DNA of 64,000 nucleotides from Streptomyces thinghirensis (GCA_021502835.1 JAKFGP010000033.1:1-64000), one strand, 5' to 3'; positions 35,980-50,016 are shown, counted from the stretch's first letter. The notes: generated from the letters alone by a model not told the origin. Program-made: numbers and translations.

Positions 35980-37097
35980 CCGGCGTGGCGCACGGCACGG
36001 CCCCGGCGCCCGTCCGGTCGCCATGGTGGGGCTCGGCTGAGCCGCCACCTCGATCTGGCTGCCGCGGCTGTGCCGGCACCCCGGCTACACCATCAGCGCG
36101 GTCGTCGATCCCTCCCCGGCGCCGCCGCGACGGCGACCGGCCACGGGGTCGACGCCCCCCTCTACCCGCACGTGGACCGAACTCCCGGCCGAGGCCGCCG
36201 ACCTCGCGGTGGTGGCGGTCCCCAACCATTTGCACGCCTCGGTCGCCGGCCGGCTGCTCAGCCGCGGAGTGCCGGTCTTCCTGGAGAAGCCGGTCTGCCT
36301 GAGCGGTGAGGAGGCGCGGCAGCTGGCGGCGGCCGAGCGGCAGGGCGGCGCCGTGCTGTTGGCCGGCAGCGCGGCCCGCCAGCGCGCCGACGTCACCGTG
36401 CTGCGGGAGACGGTGGAGAAGCTGGGCAGGGTCCGCCACGTGGACCTCGAGTGGGTCAGAGCCCGGGGGCGTGCCGGACGCGGGCGGCTGGTTCACCAGT
36501 ACGTCGCTTGCCGGTGGCGGCGCCCTGCTCGACCTCGGCTGGCACCTGCTGGACACCCTGGCCTCGCTCCTCGGGCCGGTCCACTTCGGTCAGGTCGTCG
36601 GCACGGTCTCGGACGACTTCGTCCGTCACGGCACCGCAGGGCGTCCTGGCGGGGTGACCGACCGGTGGCGCGAGGCCGCGGCCGGCGACGTGGAGGACAC
36701 CGCGCGGGCCTTCCTGACCACCGACGACGGGGTGTCCGTCGCCCTGCGGGCCAGCTGGGCCTCTCACTCGGCGACCGACGCCACCCGGATCCGGGTGGAC
36801 GGCAGCGCCGGATCCGCCCTCCTGGAGTGCACCTTCGGCTTCGGCCCCAACCGGGTGGCCCGGCCGGGGGTCACCCTCACCACGGACGGCATCACCACCG
36901 ACCTGCCGGTGCCGCCCGAGGCGGTCGGCGCGGAGTACACACGTCAGCTCGACGTCCTGCCCGGACTGCTGAGGGATCCCGACCAACGCGGCCGGGCGGT
37001 CGAGGAGGCCGCCCGGACCATCGATGCCGATCGAGCGGATCTACAGGTCGGCCCGCGCGGCACAGGCACCCGTACCACACCCGAGAGGCAGCCATGA
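35976..37097 (+). CDS. rifL: AHBA-pathway oxidoreductase, Gfo/Idh/MocA family
   Basis: GTG 35976 overlaps the rifK stop; TGA 37095-37097 overlaps the next ATG. About 370 aa. Rossmann start VRVAMVGLG..SRHIWLPRLCRHPGYTISAVVDP (indels), then DLAVVAVPNHLHASVAGRLLSRGVPVFLEKPVCLS with the EKP motif of the family, and SLAGGGALLDLGWHLLDTLASLLG with the catalytic-region G..D.G.H. In the rifamycin pathway RifL is the NAD-dependent enzyme proposed to oxidise UDP-glucose on the way to kanosamine. Order rifK-L-M with overlapping stops is the same as in the rif cluster. Confidence 0.9.
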
Positions 37098-37785
37098 CCG
37101 ACACCAGGGGGCCAGTGAGACGGGCCTGCTGCCCGACGAGGAGCAACGCGCCGCGAGCCGTGGTCTTCGACCTCGACGGCGTACTGGTCGACAGCTTCGA
37201 CGTGATGCGCGAGGCGTTCACCGTCGCGTACGCCGAGGTCGTCGGCCCCGGCGAACCGCCGTTCCGCGAGTACAACCGGCACCTGGGGCGCTATTTCCCC
37301 GACATCATGACCATCATGGGGCTGCCGCTGGAGATGGAGGAGCCCTTCGTGCGGGAGAGCTACCGGCTCGCACACCAGGTTCGGCTCTTCCCGGGGTGGT
37401 GGACCTGCTGGAGGAGCTCCGCGACCGCCGGGCTGAAGCTCTCCGTCGCCACCGGCAAGCGGACCACGGGCCCGCTCGCTGCTCGAACAGCTCGGTGTGC
37501 TGCCCCTGTTCGACCACGTGATCGGGCTCCGACGAGGTGGCGCGTGAAACCGGCACCGGACATCGTGCTGCGGGCGCTGGACCTGATGGACACCGGGGCC
37601 GAGGACGCCATGATGATCGGGGACGCACTCACCGACCTGGCCAGCGCGCGGTCCGCGGAGGTGACCGCCGTGGCGGCGCTGTGGGCGAGACGGCCGAGGA
37701 GGAGATGCTGGCAGCCGAACCCGACGTGGTGCTGCGGGCACCCGCCGAACTCCTCGAGCTGTGCCCGCCGGTGCTGATCGGCTGA
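37094..37785 (+). CDS. rifM: AHBA-pathway phosphatase, HAD superfamily
   Basis: ATG 37094 overlaps rifL; stop TGA 37783-37785; 230 aa. HAD motif I is VVFDLDGVLVDSFDVMREAF, motif II LKLSVATGK, motif III VKPAPDIVLRAL, motif IV MMIGDALTDLASA. RifM homologues are phosphatases needed for AHBA formation. Frameshifts near 37105, 37135, 37398, 37473 and 37532. Followed by a shared terminator. Confidence 0.9.
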
Positions 37786-37799
37786 ACCGTCGCAAGCGC

Positions 37800-37834
37800 C
37801 GGGCCCGGAAGCCGAAACGGCTTCCGGGGCCCGG
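37800..37834. terminator. Bidirectional hairpin between convergent rifM and rifG
   Basis: Left arm GGGCCCGGAAGCC and right arm GGCTTCCGGGGCCC, loop GAAAC, one bulged G. It lies 16 bases after the rifM stop and about 33 bases from the rifG stop on the other strand. Confidence 0.8.
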
Positions 37835-37866
37835 CCGTCCAGCGCGGCGCGCCGGAACGTCGGAGC

Positions 37867-38959
37867 TCAGGCGAGGTCGTAGCCGAGGCGCGGCATGGCC
37901 GCCAGGGTGGCGGCGACCACCGGCTCCGCCACGTCCGACACCAGTTCGGCTCCGTCGGGTCCGTCCAGGACGAAGGAGAGGCCGCGGAGGGCCTTCTTGT
38001 CCAGACGCATCAGGGCGATCAGTTCGGCGGTGGTCCAGCCCGTCCGGAATCCCGGTCGGCAGCCCGTAGTGGTCGACGACCTGGAGGTGCTCGGCGACCC
38101 GCCGCTCGTCGATCCGCCCCAGTGCGCCGGCCAGCCGCCCGGCGAACACCGTGCCGATCGCCACGCCCTCACCGTGCCGCAGCCGGTAGCCGCTGGCCCG
38201 CTCCAGCGTGACCGAGCGTGTCCGTAGTTGAGCAGGTGGCGCAGTCCGTGTCCCGCTCGTCGGCCGCCACGATCTCGGCCTTGCGGGCCAGACTGGCCGC
38301 GATCTGCTCGGGCAGCGGCAGTCCGCGCAGGTCACCCGCGCCGATGAACAGGCAGCGGGCGATCTCGCCGTAGCCGTTGGTCCACTCGCGCGTCGCGGCA
38401 GCGTGCTCCAGGTAGTCGGTGTCGCAGTACACGGCCCTTGGCTGCCAGTGTAGGCGCCGACCAGGTTCTTCCCTTCCGGCAGATTGACGCGGTCTTGCCT
38501 CCGATGCTCGCGTCCACCTGGGCCAACAGGGTGGTGGGCAGGTGGATCACCGGTACGCCGCGATGGAAGAGCGCGGCGGCAGGCCCACGGTGTCGGTCGT
38601 GGTGCCGCCGCCGACCGAGACGACGACGTCGTCCCGGGTGAGGCCGAAGCGCGCGAAGCGGCTGCAGGAGTTCCCCCACGGTCGCGAGGGTCTTGCCGGA
38701 CTCGCCGTCCCTGGCGGGCAGCACCAGGGTCTCCACCCCCGGTGGCGGGGGTCCACCTCGGGCCGGGCGGAGACCACCACCGCGCGCCGGGCGCCGAGAG
38801 CGGCGACCGCGCCGGGCAGGGCCGTGCGAGCGCCCGGCCCGACGTGTACGGGTAGGTACGTTCGCCGAGCGGGACCTCGATGACGTGGAGCGCGGTGGAG
38901 GCCGGGGGCCCTGTCACGGGTGCCCCGGCCGGCGGCACGGTCGCGCGCGTGGCTTTCAC
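37867..38959 (-). CDS. rifG: Aminodehydroquinate synthase (AroB-like)
   Basis: GTG start at 38959 with AGGAA upstream; stop TGA 37867-37869; about 360 aa. Motifs: [54 protein letters not shown], then GYGEIARC, and the metal-binding region [29 protein letters not shown]. This is the RifG/AroB signature. It cyclises aminoDAHP to aminodehydroquinate using NAD. Frameshifts near 38060, 38225, 38450, 38577 and 38650. It is transcribed opposite to rifJKLM. Confidence 0.93.
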
Positions 38960-39019
38960 GCGATGTTCCTCTCTGCAGTCTGAAGGATCGGGGACGCAAG
39001 GCCCCGGGGTCACACCGGG

Positions 39020-39845
39020 TCAGGCGTCCTGGAGGACGGACGGGACGGGTGTGACGGGGGCACCGGTGGCGTCGTACTCGGCGCGGACGATCCGGACCGC
39101 CAGCGCCTCGACGGCGAGGGACAGGCCCAGCCGCCCGTGGGTCCGGTGGGCATGGTCGAAAAGCAGGTAGTTCCCCGGGGCGTTCGCGGTGAACCCGGGC
39201 GCGCAGGCGACCGCGCGGGTCGCCGTCGTGTAGCGGACCCAGGGGTCGGCTGCCGGACCGGTGACGTCCGGGGTCGCCGACGCGGCCGCGATCTCGGCCT
39301 GGAGGCCCAGGTCGACCCGGTGGGCGGGCTTCAGCGCAGTGGTCCAGTGCTGCCAGCAGGCGAACAGGAACGCCCGGCGCTCCCGTTGCGGGACCAGGCC
39401 CACGATGTGCCGCAGGTGCCGAACCGCCCAGTCCGGCCCGTCCTGCGGGGACGGTGCCCCTACGGCGGCCAGCGAGAGTGCCAGCTCACTGGAAGCGGCG
39501 GCCAGTTCGTCGGCGATGTCGAGGCCGCGCCCCCTGGATGGACCGGCGGGCGTTCGGCGATCCGCTCCTCGGCGACGCGGAGTCCGCCACCGGTGTGCAA
39601 CGCCGCCCGGAACGCGGCGATCTCTCCGGGAGCGGCGCGGAACCACAGCTCCACACCCCGGCCGCTGGCGTCCGTCACCGGGTCGAAGAACCAGATCCGT
39701 CGGCGGTGCGGAAAGGACGGATCAGCTCGGACAGTTCCGGTGACCCGGCTTCGGGCAGGCGGCAGAAAAACCAGTCGTGCGGCGACACGAGTCCCCCATC
39801 GGCTTGTCGATCCGGATACTCGGTGAGGCTAGGTGCTCTGGCCAT
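39020..39845 (-). CDS. Standalone SpaB_C-like (lanthipeptide dehydratase C-terminal domain) protein
   Basis: About 270 aa; ATG 39845 (alternative ATG 39860), stop TGA 39020-39022. The N-terminal half, DWFFCRLPEAGSPELSELIRPF then GSGFFDPVTDASGRGVELWFRA, has the W-L-x-L ... WFF.RY.D...HLRLRF rhythm of the SpaB_C/thiopeptide-type domain. The middle has ADELAAASSELALSLAAVG, like the Lx..SE....L helix of that domain. No Lys/PLP, Rossmann or metal motif is visible. It lies between rifG and rifN, 60 bases from rifG, and is likely co-transcribed with rifG. Assignment to this family is by eye and moderate; its role in ansamycin biosynthesis is unknown to me. Indels near 39540 and 39690. Confidence 0.5.
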
Positions 39846-40020
39846 CGCCGACGGCGGCAATCGAGGACCGCCTCGGCATCCTGGGAGGTCTTAGGGGGAG
39901 AGCAGGGGGTGTCGCCCCCGGGGGGCGCCCCGTCACACTTTGCCTGGCCGCAACCGCTTGTACAGCGTTCCACCATGAGCTGCCGCGGTCCACGTACCTC
40001 AGTCAACCTGAGCGGGAGCA

Positions 40021-40914
40021 GTCATCAGCTATCTCGGCATCGACATAGGTGGCACGAAGGTGGCGCTGAAGGCGGTCGGCCCGGCGTCCGAGGTCCGGGA
40101 GACCGTCTTCCGGTGGCCGGCGTTCGTGGGGACCCGACAGGACATGGCGGCACTCGCCGCGGGGGTCCGCGCCGTCCGCGACGGAGCGGGAGGGGACTTC
40201 GAGGCGGTGGGTGTCGCGGTGCCGGCGACCGTGGACCGGGCCGGCACGGTGGTCACCTGGCCCGGCCGGCCCGGCTGGACCGGACTCGACCTGGCCGGCT
40301 CGCTGGACGCCCTCTTCCCGGGGGCCCCGGTTCCAGTACGCGGACGACGGTGACCTGGCTGCGCTCGCCGAGGCCGACCGGGCCGGCGTGCGCGACCTGG
40401 TCCACCTCGGCGTGGGCACCGGTGTCGGCGGCGGCATCGTCGTGGACGGGCGGCTCTCGCCCCGGGCCTCTCCGTGGCTCGTGCGAGGCCGGTCACCTGA
40501 TCGTCGACCCGGCCGGTCGCGGTGCGACTGCGGGCGGTACGGCTGCCTGCAGGCCCTCGCCTCCGGTCCGGCGACGCTGCGCAGAGCCACCCCGACTGCG
40601 CGCGGAAGCGACGTCACGTTCTCCGAGCTGCGAACCGCGCTCGTCCGGCCGGAGGACTGGGCGGTGGCCGCGTTGGACGAGAGCTGTGCCGCACTGGCCG
40701 TCGCGGCGGTGAGCCTCGCCGAGCTGGTGCACCCCGACCGGATCACCATCGGAGGAGGATTCGCCGCCGGGCTGCCGGACTTCGTCGAGCGGGTACGCCG
40801 ACACACGCGGCGGCTCGCCAGGCCGGGAGGGCCCCGGTGGTCCTGGCCGACGCCGCGCTGGGCGGGCCCTCCTCGCTCCAGGGCGCGCTGCTGCTGGCGC
40901 GGGCGCCGGTGTGA
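40021..40914 (+). CDS. rifN: Kanosamine kinase, ROK family
   Basis: Reads ISYLGIDIGGTKVALKAVG from 40021. The apparent start codon is GTC, and no ATG/GTG/TTG lies between it and the in-frame TGA at 40009-40011, so a one-base error (GTG) is likely. ROK features: DIGGTK phosphate loop, GVAVPATVDRAG, LGVGTGVGGGIVVDG, and the zinc-type CDCGRYGCLQALAS motif near 40520. Stop TGA 40912-40914, about 298 aa. It would phosphorylate kanosamine to kanosamine-6-phosphate for entry to aminoDAHP. Frameshifts near 40335, 40470, 40600 and 40830. Confidence 0.88.
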
Positions 40915-41025
40915 CCCGCAACCCTGCGAGTGCGCGAGCGGCCTCGGCACGACCGTGTCCGCCTCCGCACGCCGCGTCCGTCCTGACGTCCACGACCGCC
41001 GCCCGGGCGTGCGAGGGCGCGGTCG

Positions 41026-43890
41026 TCAGGCCGGCAGGGCCAGCGGTGAGGCCCGGCCGGACCGCTGCTTGCGCTGCACGTGGAGGTGGGCAGTCCCGCC
41101 TTGTCGCCCGGGCCGGTTGCCGAGGCGTCGGCCGCCCGTTCGCGGTGCAGGGCCAGCAGGTCCGCGCGGTGCGACGGGAGGCTCTCCAGCCAGGCCGCTG
41201 CCCGCAGGTGCTTGGCGGCCCGTACCGCTCGGGGCAACTGGGAGTACGCGACCTCGCGCACCAGTTCGTGCCGGAAGAGATACGCCTCGCGGCCCGGCGC
41301 CGAACCGTCCCGGACCCGGCGCAGCAACTCCAGCCGTTCCAGCCGCCCCAGGGTTGGCGGCGACATCGAGTGAGGTGTTCTCGAGAAGAGCCGCCACCGC
41401 CTCCACCCAGACCTTGTTGCCGAAGACCGGCGGGGCGTTGTGGAGGACCTCTTTCTCCTCCGGTGCCAGCCGGTCCAGCCGCGCGGCGATGACCGTGTAC
41501 ACCGACTGTGGCAGCGGTGGGCGGCCGTGCTCCGGGCCGGCCGGGACACCGGGCTCGCCCTCAGCCTGCAGTCGTGGTACATCGCGGACGAACTCCCCGG
41601 CGAACAGCGGATTGCCGCCGATCTGCCGGATCAGCGCGGCTCCGAAGCCGTCGGGGTCGACGCTGCACGCTCGGGGGGCGGGGCGGGCAGCCGCTCGCGC
41701 TGCCGATAATGCTCGGTGAGCTCGCTGAGCAGCAGCCCGCTCTCCGCACGGGACAGTGGGGCGAGGGTGATGGTGGTGGCGTTCCGCTTGCCGCCGCCCC
41801 AGTGCGGTCGTGTCCGCATCAGCTCGGGCCGGGCGGTGGCGATGACTAGGGATCGGCACCCCACCCACGTGGTCGGTGAGATACCCAACGAAGTCGAGCA
41901 GCAGGTCGTCGGCCAGGTGAAGGTCCTCCAGCACGGCGACCAGGGGCTGTTGGGCCGCGATCTCCTCGAGGAACTTGCACCAGACGGCGAAGCACTCGGT
42001 CACCGGATCCTGCCCGAGCCGGCCGGCACCGGCCCCGCCGTAAGCCCGAGCAGTGGGCGCAGCCGGTGCAGCATGACGGCGCGTTCGCGCTCGGAGGCCG
42101 TCAGCCGCTCCACCGCGTCGCCGAGCAGTCGCTCGGTGACCGCCACCGGGTGCGCGTCGGTGATGCCGAGAAAGCCGCGGAGCATGTCCGACAGTGCGCC
42201 CAGCGGCGTCTCGCTGCCGAACGGCGACACCCGGCCCACCAGCCACCGGGCAGGATCGGCCGCCCGGGCGTCGTACCGGGCCAGCTCATGGGACAGCCGG
42301 CTCTTGCCGATGCCGGGTTCGCCGAGCAGCGTGACCAGGTGCGGCTGGTTCTGGGAACGTATGCTGCAGCAGCCCTTGCAGCGTCTGGAGTTCCGCCTCC
42401 CGGCCGACGAACGAGCCCGGCGGGAAGAGATCGGGAAGCTCGGGGTTCAGCGTGCTCGGACGCGCGGCGAGCGGTACCTCGGTGCCCGCGTACTCGAACG
42501 CGTCACGGGTGAGACGACTGGTGTGGTCGCACACCTTCATCCCCTCCGGCAGGCACCTGGTCGAGCAGCCGCTGGACAGGTGTCGAGCACGCCGCCGATC
42601 ACATCGACGGGCCGGGTGCCCCGGAGGTGCCGTAGGTCACCATCACCTCCCCGGTGGCGACGGCGACCTGCAGCGACATCGAGGGCGGCCGGTCGGCGTC
42701 GTCGGCCGAGGCGGGGTCCGGCCGGAACCGCTCCTGAAGTGCCAGCGCGGCCCTGGTGGCCCGCTCGGGATCGTTCTCCCGGGTGTGCGGGGCGCCGGAA
42801 CAGCAGCCACCACTGCGCGCCCCATTCGTCCCTGAAGGACGCCTCCGAACCGTTCACCCTCTTCCGTGACGGCCGTGGTCATGGCTTCGAGGGCCTGCTC
42901 CACCTGCTCCGGGTCGTCGTCGGCGGCGGTCAGCCGGGCCCGCACCATCAGCACGCTGATCCACTTGCGCTCGGTCCGGTGTGGCTCCCCTGTGGTCCGG
43001 ATGGGGCTGCCCGCGGCCGGTGCCGACGTTCCGGCGTCCACCGGGGCGGTCGCGTGCCGGCCGACGGTCGCAGGTTTCGGTTCCGGTTCCACTTCCGGTC
43101 CCGGGGCGGTGGGGGCGGGCCGTGCCAGTTCCAGCGACGGGTGGTGGTTGAGGATCTTGTGTTCCAGGTCCCGCAGGTCGCGCCCCGGCTCCAGGCCGAA
43201 CTCGGTGCGCAGGACCTCGCGGGTGCGGCGGTACACCATCAGGGCTTCTCGCTGCCGTCCGCAGCGGTAGAGCGCCAGCATCAGCTGGCCGCACAGCCGC
43301 TCGCGGTCGGGCTCCGCCTCCACCAGCGACTCGAGGTCGCTGACCAGGTCGTGGTGCCTGCCCAGACACAGTTCGGCCTCGTACAGGTCTTCCACGGCAG
43401 CCCGTCGGGCACTTTCCAGAGAGCTCAGCTCGGGCCAGCTGATCCCGGTCTCCGCAAGGTCGGAAAGCACCGGCCCCCGCCATCAGGGCCAGCGCCGCGC
43501 GCAGCGAATCGCGCGGCCGACTCCCAGGCGCCTGTCACCAGTTGGGTGCGGCCCTGCCTGTTCAGACGCTGGAAGGCGTGGAGGTCGACGGCGTCCCTGG
43601 GGACGCGGAGGACGTAGCCGGGGGATCGGGTGAGCAATTCGGCACTCGTCCGGGGGCCGCCGTGTTCGGCGATCATCTGGCGGAGGCTGGACGCGGCATT
43701 CTGCACCATCTTGCGAGAGGTCGCCGGTACGTCGTCTCCCCAGAGCGCGTCTATGATCCGGCTGGTCGCGACCACCTGATTGGCGTTCAGGAGCAAAAGG
43801 CCCAGCATAGCGCGCTGATTGATGCCCCGCAGAGGTATCCTGATGTCCGGATATGCTCGCCCCAAGTGGCCCTAACAGATTGAACTGCAT
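41026..43890 (-). CDS. SARP-type regulator: wHTH-BTAD + cyclase-homology + AAA ATPase
   Basis: About 950 aa; start ATG 43890 (MQFNLLGPLG) with GGGGGA upstream; stop TGA 41026-41028. Residues 1-100 form the OmpR-type winged helix (MLGLLLLNANQVVATSRIIDALWGDD). The BTAD repeat follows (VEDLYEAELCLGRHHDLVSDLESLVEAEPDRERLCGQLMLALYR). About residues 260-440 resemble a class III nucleotide-cyclase fold (VAVATGEVMVTYG) but lack the metal-binding Asp motifs. Then GSFVGREAELQTL and a Walker A region near 42300 (GEPGIGKSRL), Walker B VAVLEDLHLADD near 41930, and a winged-helix/TPR end. SARPs activate antibiotic clusters, so this is probably a pathway activator. Many frameshifts. Confidence 0.82.
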
Positions 43891-44200
43891 ACATCCCCCA
43901 ATGTACGAGTTGATCATTTTGGAGCCCTGCGTGCCGCGGCTGGATCGGTCCGCGTTCCCGTTCGACCGTCCACACGGAAAAGCTGTGCGATCTTTCTTGT
44001 CAATGCTCGCTCGGTTGCCGCCCGCACCGTCCTCCGCGCCGCATGCGGCCCAGCGTAGCAACTGCCGTCGGCATCCGGCGTGGTCGGCCGACCGGGGTCG
44101 GATGGGCGCCGGATTCCCGCCAGTTGCCCTGGCCCTGCTAACGATTGTCTGGTCGCACCAGTTTCCGGCCACCGCGGTCAAAGAATCGCACGGGGGATTG
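43891..44200. promoter_or_regulatory. Divergent promoter region between SARP and LAL regulators
   Basis: 310 bases with no gene. It is lower in GC near 43900-43920 and 44160-44200 and must hold both regulators' promoters. I see no clear tandem heptamer SARP box, but indels could hide one. Confidence 0.5.
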
Positions 44201-47120
44201 ATGGTCATCATCGAGCGGAATGAACACATTGATTATCTGGACGACTGCTCAAGATGAGCGAGAAGGGGGAAGGCAGGTCGTATTGATTGAAGGGCCCGCC
44301 GCGAGCGGGAAAAGCGAATTACTCCGAACCTTCGCCGCGAGCGCGTCCCGATCGGCCGCACTGACCCTCGGAGCTGTGTGTTCACCGGCTGGAGCGCGTT
44401 GCTTCCGTTCCGGAACGCTGGGGCAGTTGTTCCACCGGCGCGGCGCTGTCCCCGAGAGACGATTCGAGGTGGCAGATGCCATCGCCATGAGCGTCCCAGC
44501 TGTAGGGCCACACGATTCCGCGTGCGGGACGTCACTCACCCGGACCTCGCACAGGTCTTTCACGGTATCTGCCGCGTCCTGTTTCGGCTGGCGGCCGGGG
44601 AACCCGTGTACTGATCAGCATCGATGACGTCCAGCACATGGACGACCACTCGCGGAGCTCCTGCTCTACGTGGCGCGGCGGCTTCGTCGTCCACCCGCAC
44701 ATCCTCCTCGTGCTCTCCGGAGGAGCGGACCTCCCGCTCGTCCACTCCCCGGTCCGCGGTGAACTGGAGCGGCTGCCGTGTCTGCACCGGCTCCGTCTCG
44801 CCCCGCTGTCGCCCGACGGTAGTCGACAGATGCTGCGGCACCACATTCGACGAGGCCGCGGCCGACCGGCTCTCCGCCGGGGCCTATCGGGTCAGCGGGG
44901 GCAAATCCGCTGCTGCTGACGGCCCTGGTGGACGACTTCCCGCCAGTCCGGCGGCGTCCGCGCGCAGGGGATACGGTGCCGCCTTGCCAACCATCTGCAC
45001 CGCCTGGAGACCCCGTGCTGCTCCGGACGGCCCGCGCGCTCGCCGGTCCCCGAGGAACGACACCACCACCGTCGCGGAGATGGCCGGGCTGGCCGGGCTG
45101 GACGCGGGACACCGTGGCGAGGCGCGCTGCGGTCGATGACCGCCGCCGGTCTGCTCGCCGACGGCCGCTTCCGCCACCTTTCGGTGGCCCGGCTCGCCGT
45201 CCTGGGCGGCACCGCCGGCCGCAGGGTGCCAGGAGCTGAACAGCGCCTTGCCGCTGGCTTGACTGCTGCACGAGCGGGACGCACCCCGTCATGCGGATCG
45301 CGCGCCACCTCGTCGCGGCGGACCGGATTCAGGAGCCCTGGGAGACCGGACCTGCTCTGGAGGCCGCCGAACACCTGCAACTCGACGGCAACCTGCAAAT
45401 GGCGATTCAGTGCCTGCGGCTGGCCGCCACGGCGCCCCGCGCCACCGACCGGCGGCAGGCCGCGATCCGAGCCGAACTCGCGCGTACGGGAATGGCAGTG
45501 AAGCCGGCCTCCTCGGCCGCCCGCCATCTCGGCCGGTTGACGGCGAGTCAGCCGGGCGGGCTGGACCGGCGTGGGCTGCCCACCCTGCTGCGACAACTGC
45601 TCCTAAGCTCGGTCGCAGAGTCCGGACGCCGGTGTGGTGCTCGACCGGATGCGCGGTTCCGTGGGCGAGGGCAACGGCGGCGACGCCTCGTGAGTTGCGC
45701 GACACCGAGATGTGGCTGTCCGCCACCTATCCGGCCCACGTCCGCAGGCGGCGCTGATCTCGCGCCCTCCCCTCCGGCGGCGAGGGCTTCGTCACCCCGG
45801 GCACCGACCCCGGGCTGCGCGCGTCGCCGCCGCGTCTGCGACCATCTTGCCCGGCGCCGGGGACCCGCGAGGCTCGCCACCCGCGCCGAGGAGGTACACT
45901 GCGCGATCTGCGGCTCAGCCGGCGAAGCGCCTGGGCCGAGGAGGCCGCGCTGACGGCGCTGTCCGCCCCTGCTGCTCTACGCGGAGCGGCCGGCGATGGC
46001 CCTGGCGTGGTGCGGCAGCGCCGGGTCCGAGGCCGGGGTGGGCCAGGAGCGCCGTCTGGCGCGCCGCTGCTCACCGCTGTCCGCGCCGAGGCCGCGGTGC
46101 GGCTCGGCAAACTGCCCGGAGCCGTGGACCAGGGCCGGACCGCGCTCGGCCCATCTGTCACCCAAGGCGTGGGGCGTGGCCGTCGGAGCTGCCGCTGGGC
46201 AGCCTGGTACCTGGGTCCTCACACGGACGGGTGACCACGACACGGCCGCCGGCGCGCTCGGCCGTGCCGGTACCCGAGGTCATGTACCGGAGCCGCTACG
46301 GACTGCACTACCTCCCGCGCCGTGGGTACCACTACCTCGCTACCGGCCATACCCACGCCGCCCTCGCCCACTTCCTTCCTGTGTGTGAACTTGATGTGCG
46401 GGCTGGGGCCTGGACCTGGCCGGCATCGAAAAGGTCGGCGGACCAGTGCCGGCCGGTGCCTGCGCGGCGCGCGATGACAACAGGGACCTGTGGAACGCGG
46501 CGGATGATCCAGGAGGCAAGCTCGGCGACGTCCGGGCCACCCGGCGGCGCGCGGACCCGCGGTTCTGTGCCTGCGGCTGCTCGCCGCGGTGAGCCCTGCC
46601 GGTCAGCGACCCCAGCTACTCGCCGAGGCGAGCGACCTCTTCGAGGACTGCCACGACCGCTACAGGGCGAAGCGCGGGTGCTCGGCGATCTGGGCCGGGC
46701 GCACTACGCGCTCGCCCCAGCGTTCGCGCGGGCCCGGATGGTGGTGCGCCGTGCCCGGCATCTGGCCGCCATGTGCCAGAACCACGCCCTCTCCGCGGAC
46801 TGCTCTCCATGCCTGGTGAGCCGCGGGAAGAAAGGCGGGCCGCGCAGGGAGGCCGGAGGAGGGCTCCGGTGCTCACCGACTCCGAGCACCAGGGTGGCCT
46901 CGCTGGCGGTCATGGGCTACACCAACCCCGGGAGATCGCGGACCGGCTGTACGTCACAGCCAGCGCACCGTCGAGCAGCACCTCACCCGAGGTGTTCCGC
47001 AAGCTCGGCATCAAGCGCCGCGATGACCTGCCGGCCGATCTGGCGGCGCGGTCGGCCGGACAGCGGAGGGATCCGGGGGATACCGAGCGCCGTCGGCCCG
47101 CTCGGGGCGTCCAGCTATGA
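44201..47120 (+). CDS. LAL-type LuxR regulator (AAA ATPase + LuxR HTH)
   Basis: About 970 aa; ATG 44201 after GGGGGA; stop TGA 47118-47120. The N-terminus MVIIERNEHIDYLDDCL leads to Walker A VLIEGPAASGKSELLRTFAA (about 44280-44335), then LLISIDDVQHMD (Walker B) and LVLSGGADLPLVHSPVRGELERLP. Middle TPR-like helices (IARHLVAADRIQEPW, ANLAEAAEHLQLDGN). The C-terminal HTH near 46870-47030 reads LTDSEHQVASLAVMGYTNREIADRLYVTASTVEQHLTEVFRKLGIKRRDDL, typical of LuxR. Homologues (GdmRI/RII) activate ansamycin PKS genes. This is among the most indel-ridden genes in the window; no internal stop should be taken as real. Confidence 0.82.
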
Positions 47121-47423
47121 GCGGGACGTGGCCGTGCGGGCGCGCCCCGTTCCCTGCCCGACCGATGCCCGCCCCGTACAGGGGTCGCACAGCGGTGGAC
47201 CGGTGCCCGGCCGCCTGGCGTGGCGCGGCCGGCGCCCGTCGCCGCCGTACCCGCCCTGACGCGGCCGGTGCGCGCTACAGGCCGGCGGCAGCGGCTCATA
47301 CCGTGTTCCCCGTCCGGGTGCCGGTCGACGGCACGGGCGGCGGGTGAGGGGCCGGCCGATTACCCCAGCTGTGGACGAGCAGTTGTCCGGCGCCCATAGC
47401 GTCGGCGTCGCCGCCTCGGACCG
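47121..47423. other. Intergenic gap with no recognised gene
   Basis: 303 bases between the LAL regulator and rifH. A 76-codon ORF starting ATG 47117 is Arg/Ala/Pro-rich and has no recognisable domain. It may include the rifH promoter. Confidence 0.4.
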
Positions 47424-49612
<2,189 letters not shown>

Positions 49613-49667
49613 CGGCGGCGTCGGTACCGGAGCGGAGGGCCCGCGCCCGGGATGTGCCGCGGCGTCG

Positions 49668-50016
49668 TCAGGGCGCCCCTGCGGTCCCCGAGCGTTCCGC
49701 GACCCTGGACAGGTGTCCACGAACACCTCCCGCGCCTGGGGCGTCAGCGTCCCCAGTGCCACCAGCGCCGTGATCACCACGTCGCACAGCTCGGCCTCGA
49801 CGTCGTCCCACGTGTGGGTGATGCCCTTGCGGGGGTTCTGGCCGGTCGCGCCGATCACCGCCTCGGACACCTCGCCGACCTCCTCGGACAGCTTCAGCAT
49901 GCGCAGCGAGGCCCCTCCCTGCCGCCGACGGGCTGGTCGGCCTCAGCGCACTTCCACGGGTCGTCGACGGTGTTCCAGAGGTCGGGGGGCGTGCCGTCGC
50001 GGTCGTCGTCGCTCAT
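49668..50016 (-). CDS. MazG-like nucleotide pyrophosphohydrolase family protein
   Basis: ATG 50016 (MSDDDRDGTPPDLWNTVDDPWKCAEADQP), about 116 aa. LSEEVGEVSEAVIGATGQNPRKG and THTWDDVEAELCDVVITALVAL show the EExxE...ExxD metal-binding pattern of all-alpha NTP pyrophosphatases. Stop TGA 49668-49670 assumed after a frameshift near 49710. A house-cleaning role is likely. First gene beyond the ansamycin cluster. Confidence 0.8.
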
